From Marinobacter sediminum (lineage in GTDB: Bacteria; Pseudomonadota; Gammaproteobacteria; Pseudomonadales; Oleiphilaceae), in the NCBI RefSeq assembly GCF_023657445.1, contig NZ_JAGTWY010000001.1, positions 3,410,001-3,474,000 on the forward strand: a DNA stretch of 64,000 nucleotides, read 5' to 3'. Numbering within the stretch: position 1 is the stretch's first letter; each line of letters opens with the position of its first letter. The position numbers were made by a program, and so were the translations under genes. Under the pieces are notes generated by a model. That model made no database searches. It was not told where the DNA came from and saw nothing but the letters and a program-made list of their open reading frames with translations. Shown here one piece after another: positions 41,575 through 50,260 of the stretch.

Positions 41575-42188
41575 TCGCCCGTCTCCTGGAAGGTTTCCAC
41601 CATGAGAAAGATTTTCTGCCTCGCACGGTGTAAAAGTACACGAAGGTTAGAGGCACTGACATCCAGAATGTTACAGACATCTTCGGACTTGTGTTGATGG
41701 GCTTCGTACAGCATCAGGGCTGAGCGCTGGGTTTCTGGTAATGCGGAGAGGTGTTTATCCAGGCAATCACTGAGCGCTCCGTTCTCCAACAAGGTATCTG
41801 CAGATTCATCAAAACGCAGCTTTGGCGGCAGGTCCCAGCGTCCTGTGGCATTGAAGCGCTCGGCAAGCTCCGGTTCCAGATTCTCTGAAAAATCGGTGGC
41901 CACTTCACGCTTGCTGGATCGGAGCTTGTTCTTGCAGCGGTTGGCGACAATTCGGTGCAACCAGGTTTTCAGGCCGGACCGGCCCTCAAACTTCTGAATG
42001 GCATCGATCACCGTGACCCAGCAGTCCTGGACAATTTCTTCCGCGCTCGAGTGGTCCAGGTAAAAACGGGCGACGGCCAGCATGCCCGGAGAGTATTCTC
42101 GAACGGCTTTTTTGAAGGCAGACGAATCGCCTCTTTTCAGCTCGTCGATTAATGAAACTTCGGTTTCCGGATTCACCACTGTGTCCAT
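41568..42188 (-). CDS. ECF sigma factor
   Basis: 206 residues. Sigma region 2 (YSPGMLAVARFYLDHSSAEEIVQDCWVTVIDAIQKFEGRSGLKTWL) and region 4 (LPETQRSALMLYEAHQHKSEDVCNIL...LHRARQKIF) are present, joined by a linker of about 60 residues. Region 1 and 3 are absent, as in ECF factors. A GGAACT element at 42255-42260 on its strand, about 65 bases before the start, suits autoregulation. The operon runs towards the Cys-rich cytochrome operon. Confidence 0.92.
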   Translation of the reverse strand: MDTVVNPETEVSLIDELKRGDSSAFKKAVREYSPGMLAVARFYLDHSSAEEIVQDCWVTVIDAIQKFEGRSGLKTWLHRIVANRCKNKLRSSKREVATDFSENLEPELAERFNATGRWDLPPKLRFDESADTLLENGALSDCLDKHLSALPETQRSALMLYEAHQHKSEDVCNILDVSASNLRVLLHRARQKIFLMVETFQETGEC

Positions 42189-42376
42189 GAGATTGCGTCC
42201 CTTATCAGTCTCGGCGGGGTCGTTATGTTTCTATAGTGTTTCGGAATCCAGAAAAGTTCCGGTATTCTGGAGCAAGTGCTCAAAAATTTTAATCGAGGAG
42301 TGATGTAACATCCAGTAGGTGATCGTGTCTTAGCGATAACAGCGTATTGGTTTATACACTTTTTATAGGCACGCAT

Positions 42377-44572
42377 ATGAATCGTAGCAAGCTTTTACTC
42401 ATTTTTGTTATCGCCGTGATCGTTGGTATTTTTCTCGGCTTCGACGGGCACAAGCTGCTGACCTTGGAGAATCTTCAGGCGAACCAGGATGCTCTGGCGC
42501 AATGGATCGAGCAGCATCTTTTGGTTGCGGTTGCCGGTTATGCAGCAATCTATGTGGTAGTAACCGCCCTGTCTCTGCCAGGGGCGACCATCATGACGCT
42601 GGCCGGTGGCGCTTTTTTCGGTAACCTTTATGGTCTGGCGGCGGTTTCCGTTGCATCAACTCTGGGTGCGTCCCTCGCGTTTCTGGTGGCACGATTCCTG
42701 ATGCGTGACACCCTGCGTAAGCGCTACCGGGAAACGGTTGCCAAAATGGATCGCGGAATACAAAAGGATGGCGCTTTCTATCTCGCAACCCTGCGACTTG
42801 TCCCGGTGTTCCCGTTCTTTCTCATCAACCTGGCGATGGGCCTGACAGCGATGAAGCTGCGCACCTACGCTCTGGTGAGCTGGATTGCCATGCTGCCGGG
42901 AACCTTTGTCTATGTGAACGCGGGCACCCAGTTGGGTCAGATCCAGTCCACCGGCGATATCGTCTCTGCAGATCTTCTGCTTTCCTTTGCCCTGCTCGGC
43001 CTCTTCCCCCTGATTGCCAAATTTGTGGTGGGTTTCATCCGCCGTCGCAAGGTGTATGCGGGCTGGCAGAAGCCCGAGAGTTTTGATTACAACCTGCTGG
43101 TGATTGGCGGTGGCTCGGCCGGTCTGGTTTCTGCCTACATCGCTGCGGCCGTTAAGGCTAAAGTGGCGCTGATTGAAAAGCATAAAATGGGCGGTGACTG
43201 TCTGAATACCGGCTGTGTCCCTTCCAAGGCACTTATCCGAAGCGCAAAGGCAGCGGACACCCTGCGTCACGCCAATCGTTATGGTCTTGATTCGGTACCG
43301 GTAAAAGGCTCGTTCAAGAACATCATGAACCGTGTCCAGAACGTCATTGCCAAAGTAGAGCCCCATGATTCCCCCGAGCGGTACCGCAAGCTGGGGGTGG
43401 ACTGCATCTCTGGCGAGGCGAGCTTCGTATCGCCCTGGGAGCTGGAGGTGAGGCACAGCGATGGTCACACCGAACGGCTGACGGCACGAAGCATAATTGT
43501 CGCCACCGGCGGCAAACCGGCCATGCCCCCGATCCCAGGGCTTGCAGACATGCAGCCTTTGAACTCTGACAATCTCTGGGAGTTACAGGAGCAGCCGGAG
43601 CGTTTGCTGGTGCTGGGTGGCGGTCCCATCGGTTCCGAGCTGGCCCATGCCTTTGCCCGCCTGGGCAGTCAGGTGATTCAGGTGGAAATGGGTGATCGTT
43701 TGCTGGCCAAAGAAGACAGCGACGTATCAGAGCTGGTGAAAACCCGGTTCGAAAATGATGGTGTGGACCTTCGCCTCAAGCATGCGGCCAGAGAGTTCGT
43801 CATGGAAGAGGGCGAGAAAGTGGTTTACTGCGAGCATGAGGGTGAGCGGGTGCGTATTGCCTTTGATGAGGTCCTGGTTGCCGTGGGCCGCGCCGCGAAC
43901 ACCAGAGGCCTGGGGCTCGACAAAATCGGTATCGAAACTCTGCCCAATGGCACCGTGCCGGTGGAAGACGACATGAGCCTGCGCTATCCGAATGTATTTG
44001 CCTGTGGTGATGTTGCCGGGCCCTATCAGTTTACCCATGCCGCCGCACATCAGGCATGGTATGCCGCGGTGAATGGCCTGTTTGGTCAGTTCAAGCGCTT
44101 CAAGGTGGATTACCGGGTTATGCCATGGGTGACATTTACCTCACCGGAAGTAGCCCGTGTCGGGCTGAGCGAAGCCGAAGCCAGTGAGAAAGGTATTGCC
44201 TTTGAAGTCACCAAGTATGGTCTGGACGATCTGGACCGGGCTATTGCTGAAAGCGAGGACTATGGTTTCATTAAGGTGCTGACACCACCGGGCAAGGACA
44301 AAATTCTTGGTGCTGTAGTGGTTGGTTCCCATGCCGGTGAAATTCTGTCCGAGTTTACCCTGGCGATGAAGCACGGCCTCGGCCTGAACAAGATTCTGGG
44401 TACGATCCATCCGTATCCGACCTGGAGCGAGTCCGCCAAGTACGCTGCGGGCGAGTGGAAGCGCGCTCACGCGCCACAAGGCATTCTGAAACTGCTCGAA
44501 AAACTGCACGGCTGGCGTCGTGGAAAAGGCCGAGGCCAACAGGTGAAACATAAAGAAGTGACTACAGGCTGA
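42377..44572 (+). CDS. Fusion of TVP38/TMEM64 membrane domain and FAD pyridine-nucleotide disulfide reductase
   Basis: 731 residues. The N-terminal about 225 residues form a TVP38/DedA-type domain (LPGATIMTLAGGAFFGNLYG, LRLVPVFPFFLINLAMGL). The C-terminal about 500 residues are a mercuric reductase/lipoamide dehydrogenase-like flavoprotein: FAD site IGGGSAGLVSA, redox motif GGDCLNTGCVPSKAL, NAD site GGGPIGSELAHAFARLG, and dimer-face HPYPTWSESAKY. There is no HMA domain and no MerA C-terminal Cys pair, so mercury reduction is unlikely. Start at the ATG 42377; a GTG 30 bases upstream is possible. Confidence 0.9.
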   Translation: MNRSKLLLIFVIAVIVGIFLGFDGHKLLTLENLQANQDALAQWIEQHLLVAVAGYAAIYVVVTALSLPGATIMTLAGGAFFGNLYGLAAVSVASTLGASLAFLVARFLMRDTLRKRYRETVAKMDRGIQKDGAFYLATLRLVPVFPFFLINLAMGLTAMKLRTYALVSWIAMLPGTFVYVNAGTQLGQIQSTGDIVSADLLLSFALLGLFPLIAKFVVGFIRRRKVYAGWQKPESFDYNLLVIGGGSAGLVSAYIAAAVKAKVALIEKHKMGGDCLNTGCVPSKALIRSAKAADTLRHANRYGLDSVPVKGSFKNIMNRVQNVIAKVEPHDSPERYRKLGVDCISGEASFVSPWELEVRHSDGHTERLTARSIIVATGGKPAMPPIPGLADMQPLNSDNLWELQEQPERLLVLGGGPIGSELAHAFARLGSQVIQVEMGDRLLAKEDSDVSELVKTRFENDGVDLRLKHAAREFVMEEGEKVVYCEHEGERVRIAFDEVLVAVGRAANTRGLGLDKIGIETLPNGTVPVEDDMSLRYPNVFACGDVAGPYQFTHAAAHQAWYAAVNGLFGQFKRFKVDYRVMPWVTFTSPEVARVGLSEAEASEKGIAFEVTKYGLDDLDRAIAESEDYGFIKVLTPPGKDKILGAVVVGSHAGEILSEFTLAMKHGLGLNKILGTIHPYPTWSESAKYAAGEWKRAHAPQGILKLLEKLHGWRRGKGRGQQVKHKEVTTG

Positions 44573-44647
44573 ATAACAGGTGGTGGCTGCAACAGGACAG
44601 CACCGCCTGTGTCCGTGTCCCAATGCCAATAACATCAAGGAGCATTT

Positions 44648-45622
44648 ATGCCCCTGACCGACTCCCCCCGACCGGTCCGCAGTGAACGTATACCGGCTGT
44701 CGAAGTCCTGGAGCCCAGGGCGTTCGACAGCTGGACTCACACCCGCAACGGTGACCCCCGTGGTTATATTGATGCAGACCGGCTGAAAGAGCTGTGGATC
44801 CATACCGGTACCGCCTGCAATTTGTCGTGCCCGTTCTGCCTGGAAGGCTCCCATCCCGGTGATGGCCGCATTCCGGGTATGAAACTGAGTGATGTAAAGC
44901 CGTTTATCCACGAAGCGATAGATATGGGGGTGGAGCAGTTTTCATTTACCGGTGGTGAGCCGTTTGTGATTCGGGATTTTGTCAATATCCTCAATTACGC
45001 CAGTCAGCACCGTCCCTGCTTCGTGCTCACTAACGCGACCGAGCCATTGCTGAAGCGCCGTCATCAGGTGCTGCCGCTGCTGGATAATCCGTACCCGATT
45101 CATTTCCGTGTCAGCCTCGATTTCCCGGATCGTGTCCGCCACGATAAGGACCGTGGTGAAGGCAGTTTCGATCAGGCTCTGGAGGGCATTCACTGGCTGA
45201 TTGAGCAGGGTTTCAAGGTGTCCATTGCTCGTCAGACGGACCCGGAGGAGATTCCGGCGAATGTGGAGGCGGCGTTCCGTGACATCTTTCAGGACTGGCA
45301 GATTCCCACCGATCTGGGCTTTACGGCATTTCCGGATCTGGGCACACCGGGTTCTGAAGATGGCAGCCCCGAGGTTACCGAAACCTGCATGGAGAAGTAT
45401 CCGACCGAGGAGAGCCGGGCGCACTTTATGTGTACCTATACGCGGATGCTGGTGAAGAAGGCTGACAAGGTTCGGGTTTATGCCTGCACCCTGGTGGATG
45501 ACGACCCTCAGTACGATCTGGGCAGTTCGCTGGCGGAGAGCATGGATGAGCGCATTATGTTGCGGCATCACCGGTGCTTTTCCTGTTATCGGTTCGGGGC
45601 CAGTTGTTCTGCGCCTGGTTGA
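44648..45622 (+). CDS. Radical SAM protein of unknown substrate
   Basis: 324 residues. C57-x3-C61-x2-C64 (CNLSCPFC) binds the 4Fe-4S cluster, FTGGEPF is the SAM motif. The last third contains further Cys (TCMEKYP, FMCTYT, YACTLVDDD, HRCFSCYRFGASCS), a SPASM/twitch-like set that may bind an auxiliary cluster. A strong AAGGAG site precedes the ATG. The gene lies between the flavoprotein fusion and the symporter on the same strand. I cannot assign it to a described maturase or synthase. Confidence 0.85.
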   Translation: MPLTDSPRPVRSERIPAVEVLEPRAFDSWTHTRNGDPRGYIDADRLKELWIHTGTACNLSCPFCLEGSHPGDGRIPGMKLSDVKPFIHEAIDMGVEQFSFTGGEPFVIRDFVNILNYASQHRPCFVLTNATEPLLKRRHQVLPLLDNPYPIHFRVSLDFPDRVRHDKDRGEGSFDQALEGIHWLIEQGFKVSIARQTDPEEIPANVEAAFRDIFQDWQIPTDLGFTAFPDLGTPGSEDGSPEVTETCMEKYPTEESRAHFMCTYTRMLVKKADKVRVYACTLVDDDPQYDLGSSLAESMDERIMLRHHRCFSCYRFGASCSAPG

Positions 45623-45715
45623 TTTTCAGGACTGCTGCTTGGGCATTGGTGGCCTGCGGCCCACAGACCACACCGGTCGCCGCGCTGTTCGCTAATAACG
45701 ATGTGGATTTTTGTG

Positions 45716-47119
45716 ATGACGACATTTGAAGGTGCCCTGTTCTGGGGGTTTCTGGTGGTTTACGGCATTTTGATGTACGTGTTGTCGCCGAAGAGCAAGA
45801 ACGCGAATTCGTTCTACAAGGGTGCTGATGATCAGGGCAATCCGGTGAGTCAGTGGTCGCTGACGGCGAGTATCTTTATCAGCTGGATCTTTGCCAAGTC
45901 GGTGACCAACGCGGCGAACCTGGGCGCCGCCTATGGCGTGACCGGTGGTCTGGCCTATGCCAGCTACTGGCTGTCGATTCCGGTAGCCGGCTACATCATC
46001 TACCTGATCCGGACCCAGACCGGGGCCCGGAGTCTGCAGGATTTTCTGACCTCCCGTTTTGGTCGGCTGGCAGCCCTGGCCTTCGCGGCGGCGATTCTGA
46101 TCCGGCTGTACAACGAGGTGTGGAGCAACACTGCGGTGGTGGGCGGTTACTTTGGTCTGCCGGGTGAGTGGGAGTACTACGCGGCGGCCATGCTGTTTAC
46201 CGTGTTTACCCTTGCCTACAGCCTCAAAGGCGGCTTGCGGTCATCAATTTTCACAGACGTAATTCAGGCGTTTGTATTTGTGTTCTTTGTCGGCGCGGTG
46301 CTGCTCCTGATTATTCCAGCCAACGACACCAGCGTGTTGCTGAGCAGCGGCGAGTTCAAGCTGGATGCGGGCTTTGATCTGTTGTTGGTGGCTTTGCTGC
46401 AGATGTTCAGTTATCCGTTCCATGATCCGGTCCTGACTGACCGGGGCTTCGTGAACAAGGAAAAGACCATGCTCAAAAGTTTTGTGGTCGCCGGTTTGCT
46501 GGGGTTTGTGGCGGTCTTTATTTTCAGTCTGGTGGGCGTGCATGCACGGCTAAACGGTATTGATGCGATGGGGAATGCGCCGGCAGCGGTCGGGCAGTCA
46601 CTGGGCCTTGCGGCGCTGTTCTTTATGAGTGTGGTGATGATGACATCGGCGGGTTCGACGCTGGATTCCACCTTTACATCCCTGGCCAAGTCGCTGGCGG
46701 TGGATCTTCCGCGTCTGGCGCAACGGGCCAAGGACAGGTTGCCGAGTGTGCGTGTCGGCGCAGTGGTGATGATCATCTTCGCATTCGCGGGCAATCTGCC
46801 GATGTTTGCTGGTACCGATATCCTCAAGGCCACCACGATTTCGGGCACGATGGTGATGGGTCTGGCACCGGTGTTCCTGTTCTATGGCTTTACCAGATGG
46901 TCGCCCTGGAGCTTCCATCTGAGTTTCTGGACCGGGCTCGGTCTTGGGGTGTTGCTGGCAGTCGGGCTGATTCCGGAAAGCTGGGCGATCGGGGATGGCA
47001 AGTACGCCATGTTGCTCGGGGTGAATGCCTATGGCTTCCTGATTTGCACGGGTGGCTTTTTCCTGCCGCTGGCATTCCGGCGTTTGGCAAGGCGGTCGCT
47101 GGCGGCCGGAGAAGTATGA
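45716..47119 (+). CDS. Sodium/solute symporter (SSS) family transporter
   Basis: 467 residues, about 13 membrane segments. SSS landmarks: SLTASIFISWIFAKSVTNAA near the start, the YSLKGGLRSSIFTDVIQAFVF helix and the MTSAGSTLDSTFTSLAKSLAVDL region. The start at 45716 is eight bases after GGA; an ATG at 45701 would add five residues. It is nine bases upstream of the next gene, so a substrate or product of the radical SAM enzyme may be what it transports; this is inference. Confidence 0.88.
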   Translation: MTTFEGALFWGFLVVYGILMYVLSPKSKNANSFYKGADDQGNPVSQWSLTASIFISWIFAKSVTNAANLGAAYGVTGGLAYASYWLSIPVAGYIIYLIRTQTGARSLQDFLTSRFGRLAALAFAAAILIRLYNEVWSNTAVVGGYFGLPGEWEYYAAAMLFTVFTLAYSLKGGLRSSIFTDVIQAFVFVFFVGAVLLLIIPANDTSVLLSSGEFKLDAGFDLLLVALLQMFSYPFHDPVLTDRGFVNKEKTMLKSFVVAGLLGFVAVFIFSLVGVHARLNGIDAMGNAPAAVGQSLGLAALFFMSVVMMTSAGSTLDSTFTSLAKSLAVDLPRLAQRAKDRLPSVRVGAVVMIIFAFAGNLPMFAGTDILKATTISGTMVMGLAPVFLFYGFTRWSPWSFHLSFWTGLGLGVLLAVGLIPESWAIGDGKYAMLLGVNAYGFLICTGGFFLPLAFRRLARRSLAAGEV

Positions 47120-47128
47120 GGAGTCACG

Positions 47129-48079
47129 ATGACTGAAGGTCGTAGCTGCCCCCTGGCCTACCGATACTCGCCTGAGTCTCTGTGTCAGTCGCCGGAGGAA
47201 GTACCGGAAGATGTGCTCTATATCATTGGTGGGCTTTACGGAAACCCTTTCGCACTTGATGAAATCGAGCAAATGGCGCTTGCCGAAGAGCGCCAGGGCC
47301 GCCGGGTTAAGCTGGTCTTTAATGGCGATTTCAACTGGTTTAACGCCAGTGACAGCCTGTTCCGGGAAATCAACAATCGGGTGCTGGGTCATACCGCCAG
47401 TCTTGGCAATGTTGAATACGAGCTGGCAAATGCCAGCGCGGGTGCCGGCTGTGGCTGTGCCTACCCGGAGTGCGTTGATCAGGGTGTCGTCGAACGCTCG
47501 AACCGTATTATGGAGCGGCTGCAAGGGGTTGCCGAACAGCACCCGGATATTCAGAAACGGTTATCGCTTCTGCCACGTTATCGGTGCCTGATCTTTGGAG
47601 GACTAAAGGTTCTGGTTCTGCACGGTGATCCCGAATCGCTCGCTGGTTGGGGGCTCGCACATGAATCCTTCAGTGCTGCTAACGATTCGGCTGTGCTGGA
47701 CTGGCTGGGTGCCACCGGCGCCGATGTGATTGCCTGCACTCATACCTGTCTGCCTTTGCTCTGGTCTGCGCAGCTGGGGAAACGGTCCCGGGCTGTGGTC
47801 AACAACGGCTCCGCGGGTATGGGTAATTTGCGGGCGGATACCCGCGGCCTGATTACCCGGATAGGTTTGTCCGATCCGGCCACTGAGCCAGTGGCCGGTT
47901 GTGAGCAGCAGGGTGTTCAAATTTCCTTGCTGCCGGTCGCCTTTGATACGGCGGCCTGGCTGTCCCGTTTTGACCAGCTGTGGCCGGCGGGTTCGGACGC
48001 TGCGGAGTCCTATCGTCAGCGTATCCTGAACGGGACCTCCCTGGCTGCCGGGCAGGTCGTTTTCCCTTCCGGCGCCTAA
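47129..48079 (+). CDS. Degenerate calcineurin-like phosphoesterase-type protein
   Basis: 316 residues. The layout of Metallophos_2 proteins is visible (IIGGLYGNPFALDEIEQMA, VFNGDFNWFN, LGNVEYELA, VLHGDPESLAG, ACTHTCLP, VNNGSAGMGN), but the first metal motif D-x-H is replaced by Gly-Leu-Tyr, so the metal centre is incomplete or altered. It contains a Cys-rich loop GAGCGCAYPEC. GAGGAG precedes the ATG. Cotranscribed with the symporter; it could be a modified hydrolase for the same substrate. Confidence 0.7.
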   Translation: MTEGRSCPLAYRYSPESLCQSPEEVPEDVLYIIGGLYGNPFALDEIEQMALAEERQGRRVKLVFNGDFNWFNASDSLFREINNRVLGHTASLGNVEYELANASAGAGCGCAYPECVDQGVVERSNRIMERLQGVAEQHPDIQKRLSLLPRYRCLIFGGLKVLVLHGDPESLAGWGLAHESFSAANDSAVLDWLGATGADVIACTHTCLPLLWSAQLGKRSRAVVNNGSAGMGNLRADTRGLITRIGLSDPATEPVAGCEQQGVQISLLPVAFDTAAWLSRFDQLWPAGSDAAESYRQRILNGTSLAAGQVVFPSGA

Positions 48080-48165
48080 CAAATTTGTCACTGGCGAAAG
48101 CTTCAATCCGGTCTATTCTTGAAGAAAGAGCCGGGGAGATTTGCCGTGTGTATTTTGGGCCTGAC

Positions 48166-48193
48166 TTGAAATATATTTTGTGGTCTATATAAT
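48166..48193 (+). promoter_or_regulatory. Sigma-70 promoter of ectA
   Basis: TTGAAA (48166-48171), 16-base spacer, TATAAT (48188-48193), a near-consensus promoter ending 35 bases before the chosen ectA start. The predicted start of transcription is about 48200. Confidence 0.75.
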
Positions 48194-48228
48194 TCAGCAC
48201 TAACTTTATGAGGCGAATTGATCACGTT

Positions 48229-48744
48229 ATGACATCGAAAGGATCGAATACCACCGCCATCACGCTTCGCACACCGACGAAGGATGATGGCTTCAGGCTC
48301 CACCAGCTGGTTGCAGAATGCCCCCCGCTGGACCCCAACTCGATTTACTGCAACCTGTTGCAGTGCAGCCACTTCGCCGAAACCGGCGTGGCCGCGGAGA
48401 AGGAAGGCGATCTGGTCGGCTTTATCTCCGGATACATCCCTCCCCAACAGCCCGAGACCGTGTTTGTCTGGCAGGTGGCGGTTCACGAGAAAGGTCGTGG
48501 ACAGGGCCTCGCCAAGCGGATGCTGAAAGAAATCGTCGGCCGTGATGCGTGTAAAGACGTGACGCACATGGAAACGACCATTACCGCAGACAACGAGGCC
48601 TCCTGGGCGTTGTTCCGTTCATTTGCACGTGACATGGGAGCTGAGCTCACCTATCACGAGCACTTCGAGAAAGAGACCCATTTTGGCGGGAAGCACGACC
48701 CCGAATTCCTGCTGCGTATTGGTCCCTTTACGAAGCCTGTCTGA
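48229..48744 (+). CDS. ectA: L-2,4-diaminobutyrate N(gamma)-acetyltransferase EctA
   Basis: 171 residues (GNAT fold). Landmarks PPLDPNSIYCNLLQCSHF and VFVWQVAVHEKGRGQGLAKRM (acetyl-CoA loop) identify EctA. It acetylates diaminobutyrate in the ectoine pathway. The ATG at 48229 is preferred over 48208, which would be only about eight bases from the predicted transcription start. First gene of an ectA-ectB-ask unit; the separation from ectB is 196 bases. Confidence 0.93.
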   Translation: MTSKGSNTTAITLRTPTKDDGFRLHQLVAECPPLDPNSIYCNLLQCSHFAETGVAAEKEGDLVGFISGYIPPQQPETVFVWQVAVHEKGRGQGLAKRMLKEIVGRDACKDVTHMETTITADNEASWALFRSFARDMGAELTYHEHFEKETHFGGKHDPEFLLRIGPFTKPV

Positions 48745-48940
48745 GAGCCCCGGTCTACGCCGGTGAAAGCCGGCCCCGATCGACTGAGAGACTGTGTTTT
48801 GGGCTAGCCGGCGGACTACTGAGGTAGGTCCGTCATGAGGCTTTAAGCAACGCACGGCGGGCTTATCGCGACCGAATCCAAATTGCCCGATAGGCCCCCC
48901 GCGCATCTACCTCGAACCTGACATGCTAAGAGGCAAGACA

Positions 48941-50209
48941 ATGGAAATTTTTAATTCAACTGAATCCGAAGTACGTGTATACAGCCGTGCATTTCCGGTG
49001 ATCTTCAACCGTGCGAAGAATGCGCACCTGTACACCGAAGACGGCAAGGAATACCTGGATTTTCTGGCCGGTGCTGGTTCACTGAACTACGGCCACAACA
49101 ACGATATCCTGAAGAAAGCTCTGCTTGAATACATTGAAGCGGACGGTGTTAGCCAGGGCCTGGACATGTTTACCACGGCCAAACACGACTTCATTGAATC
49201 GTACAAGAAGCATATTCTTGACCCCCGTGGCCTGGACTACAAAATGCAGTTCACCGGTCCGACCGGTACCAACTGCGTGGAAGCAGCCCTGAAACTGGCT
49301 CGCAAGGTCAAAGGCCGTAATGGCATTATTTCTTTCACCAACGGTTTTCATGGTGTGACCATGGGGGCTGTGGCAGCCACCGGTAACAAGCATCACCGGG
49401 GTGGAGTCGGTACGCCGCTGGGCAACGTTGATTTCATGTTTTATGACGGCTACCTGGGTGATGACGTAGACAGCCTGGCCATTATGGACAAGCTGCTCAC
49501 CGACGGTTCGTCCGGTTTTGAATTGCCGGCTGCCGTAATTGTAGAAGCGGTTCAGGGCGAGGGTGGTCTTAACGCCTGTCGCGCGGAATGGCTGAAAGGT
49601 CTTTCCGAGCTGTGCAAGAAGCACGATATCCTGCTGATCCTGGATGATATTCAGGCAGGCAACGGCCGTACCGGTGAGTTCTTCAGCTTTGAGTTTGCCG
49701 GTATCAAGCCTGACATCGTGACCGTTTCCAAGTCCCTGAGTGGCTACGGTCTGCCGATGGCGCTGGTTCTGTTCAAGCCTGAACTGGATGTCTGGGACCC
49801 GGGCGAGCACAACGGTACCTTCCGTGGTAACAACATGGCGTTTATCACGGCTCGCACCGCGGTGGAAACCTACTGGAAAGACAACGCGTTTGCCAACGAA
49901 GTGAAGGCCAAGACCAAGGTCCTCGGCGATGCGCTGCAGTCGATTTGCGATAAGTATCCCGGCGAGTTCAAAATGAAAGGCCGTGGTCTGATGCGCGGTA
50001 TCGAGGCGAAGAATGCCGACCTGACTGGTCCGATAACCAAGCGTGCGTTTGAACGTGGTCTGATTATCGAGACCAGCGGTCCGAACGACGAGGTCATCAA
50101 GTGCCTGATGCCGCTTACCACCAGTGAGGAAGACCTGAAGAAAGGTGCCGCACTTCTGGAGGAAAGCGTCAACGAGATCATGCAGGAAGGAATCAGCGAG
50201 GCGTCTTGA
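48941..50209 (+). CDS. ectB: Diaminobutyrate-2-oxoglutarate transaminase EctB
   Basis: 422 residues, class III PLP aminotransferase. The PLP lysine lies in [11 protein letters not shown], the preceding Asp in [10 protein letters not shown], and [19 protein letters not shown] is the family N-terminal block. Converts aspartate-semialdehyde to diaminobutyrate with glutamate. The start [16 protein letters not shown] is typical for EctB. Followed after 51 bases by ask; no ectC lies between. Confidence 0.96.
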   Translation: MEIFNSTESEVRVYSRAFPVIFNRAKNAHLYTEDGKEYLDFLAGAGSLNYGHNNDILKKALLEYIEADGVSQGLDMFTTAKHDFIESYKKHILDPRGLDYKMQFTGPTGTNCVEAALKLARKVKGRNGIISFTNGFHGVTMGAVAATGNKHHRGGVGTPLGNVDFMFYDGYLGDDVDSLAIMDKLLTDGSSGFELPAAVIVEAVQGEGGLNACRAEWLKGLSELCKKHDILLILDDIQAGNGRTGEFFSFEFAGIKPDIVTVSKSLSGYGLPMALVLFKPELDVWDPGEHNGTFRGNNMAFITARTAVETYWKDNAFANEVKAKTKVLGDALQSICDKYPGEFKMKGRGLMRGIEAKNADLTGPITKRAFERGLIIETSGPNDEVIKCLMPLTTSEEDLKKGAALLEESVNEIMQEGISEAS

Positions 50210-50260
50210 GGCGCCCCGCAACTCAGGACATTCATTCCGCAGGATAGCGAAGGCAAAATT

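Noticed and set aside
42377..44572. Mercuric reductase (mer operon)
   Set aside because: The redox Cys pair is shared by all family members; HMA domain, C-terminal Cys pair, merR, merT and merP are absent.
39414..45622. Cys-rich repeat protein as RiPP precursor for the radical SAM enzyme
   Set aside because: The Cys protein has a Sec signal and a heme domain of its own, is 4.4 kb away, and the ECF operon lies between them. The idea has no direct support.
46598..47542. 314-codon open frame antisense to the symporter and phosphoesterase-like genes
   Set aside because: Spans two real genes on the other strand and has a Gln/His/Arg-rich, non-protein-like composition.
48745..48940. Missing ectC hidden between ectA and ectB
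   Set aside because: 196 bases are too short for the about 130-residue EctC, and no frame there resembles it.
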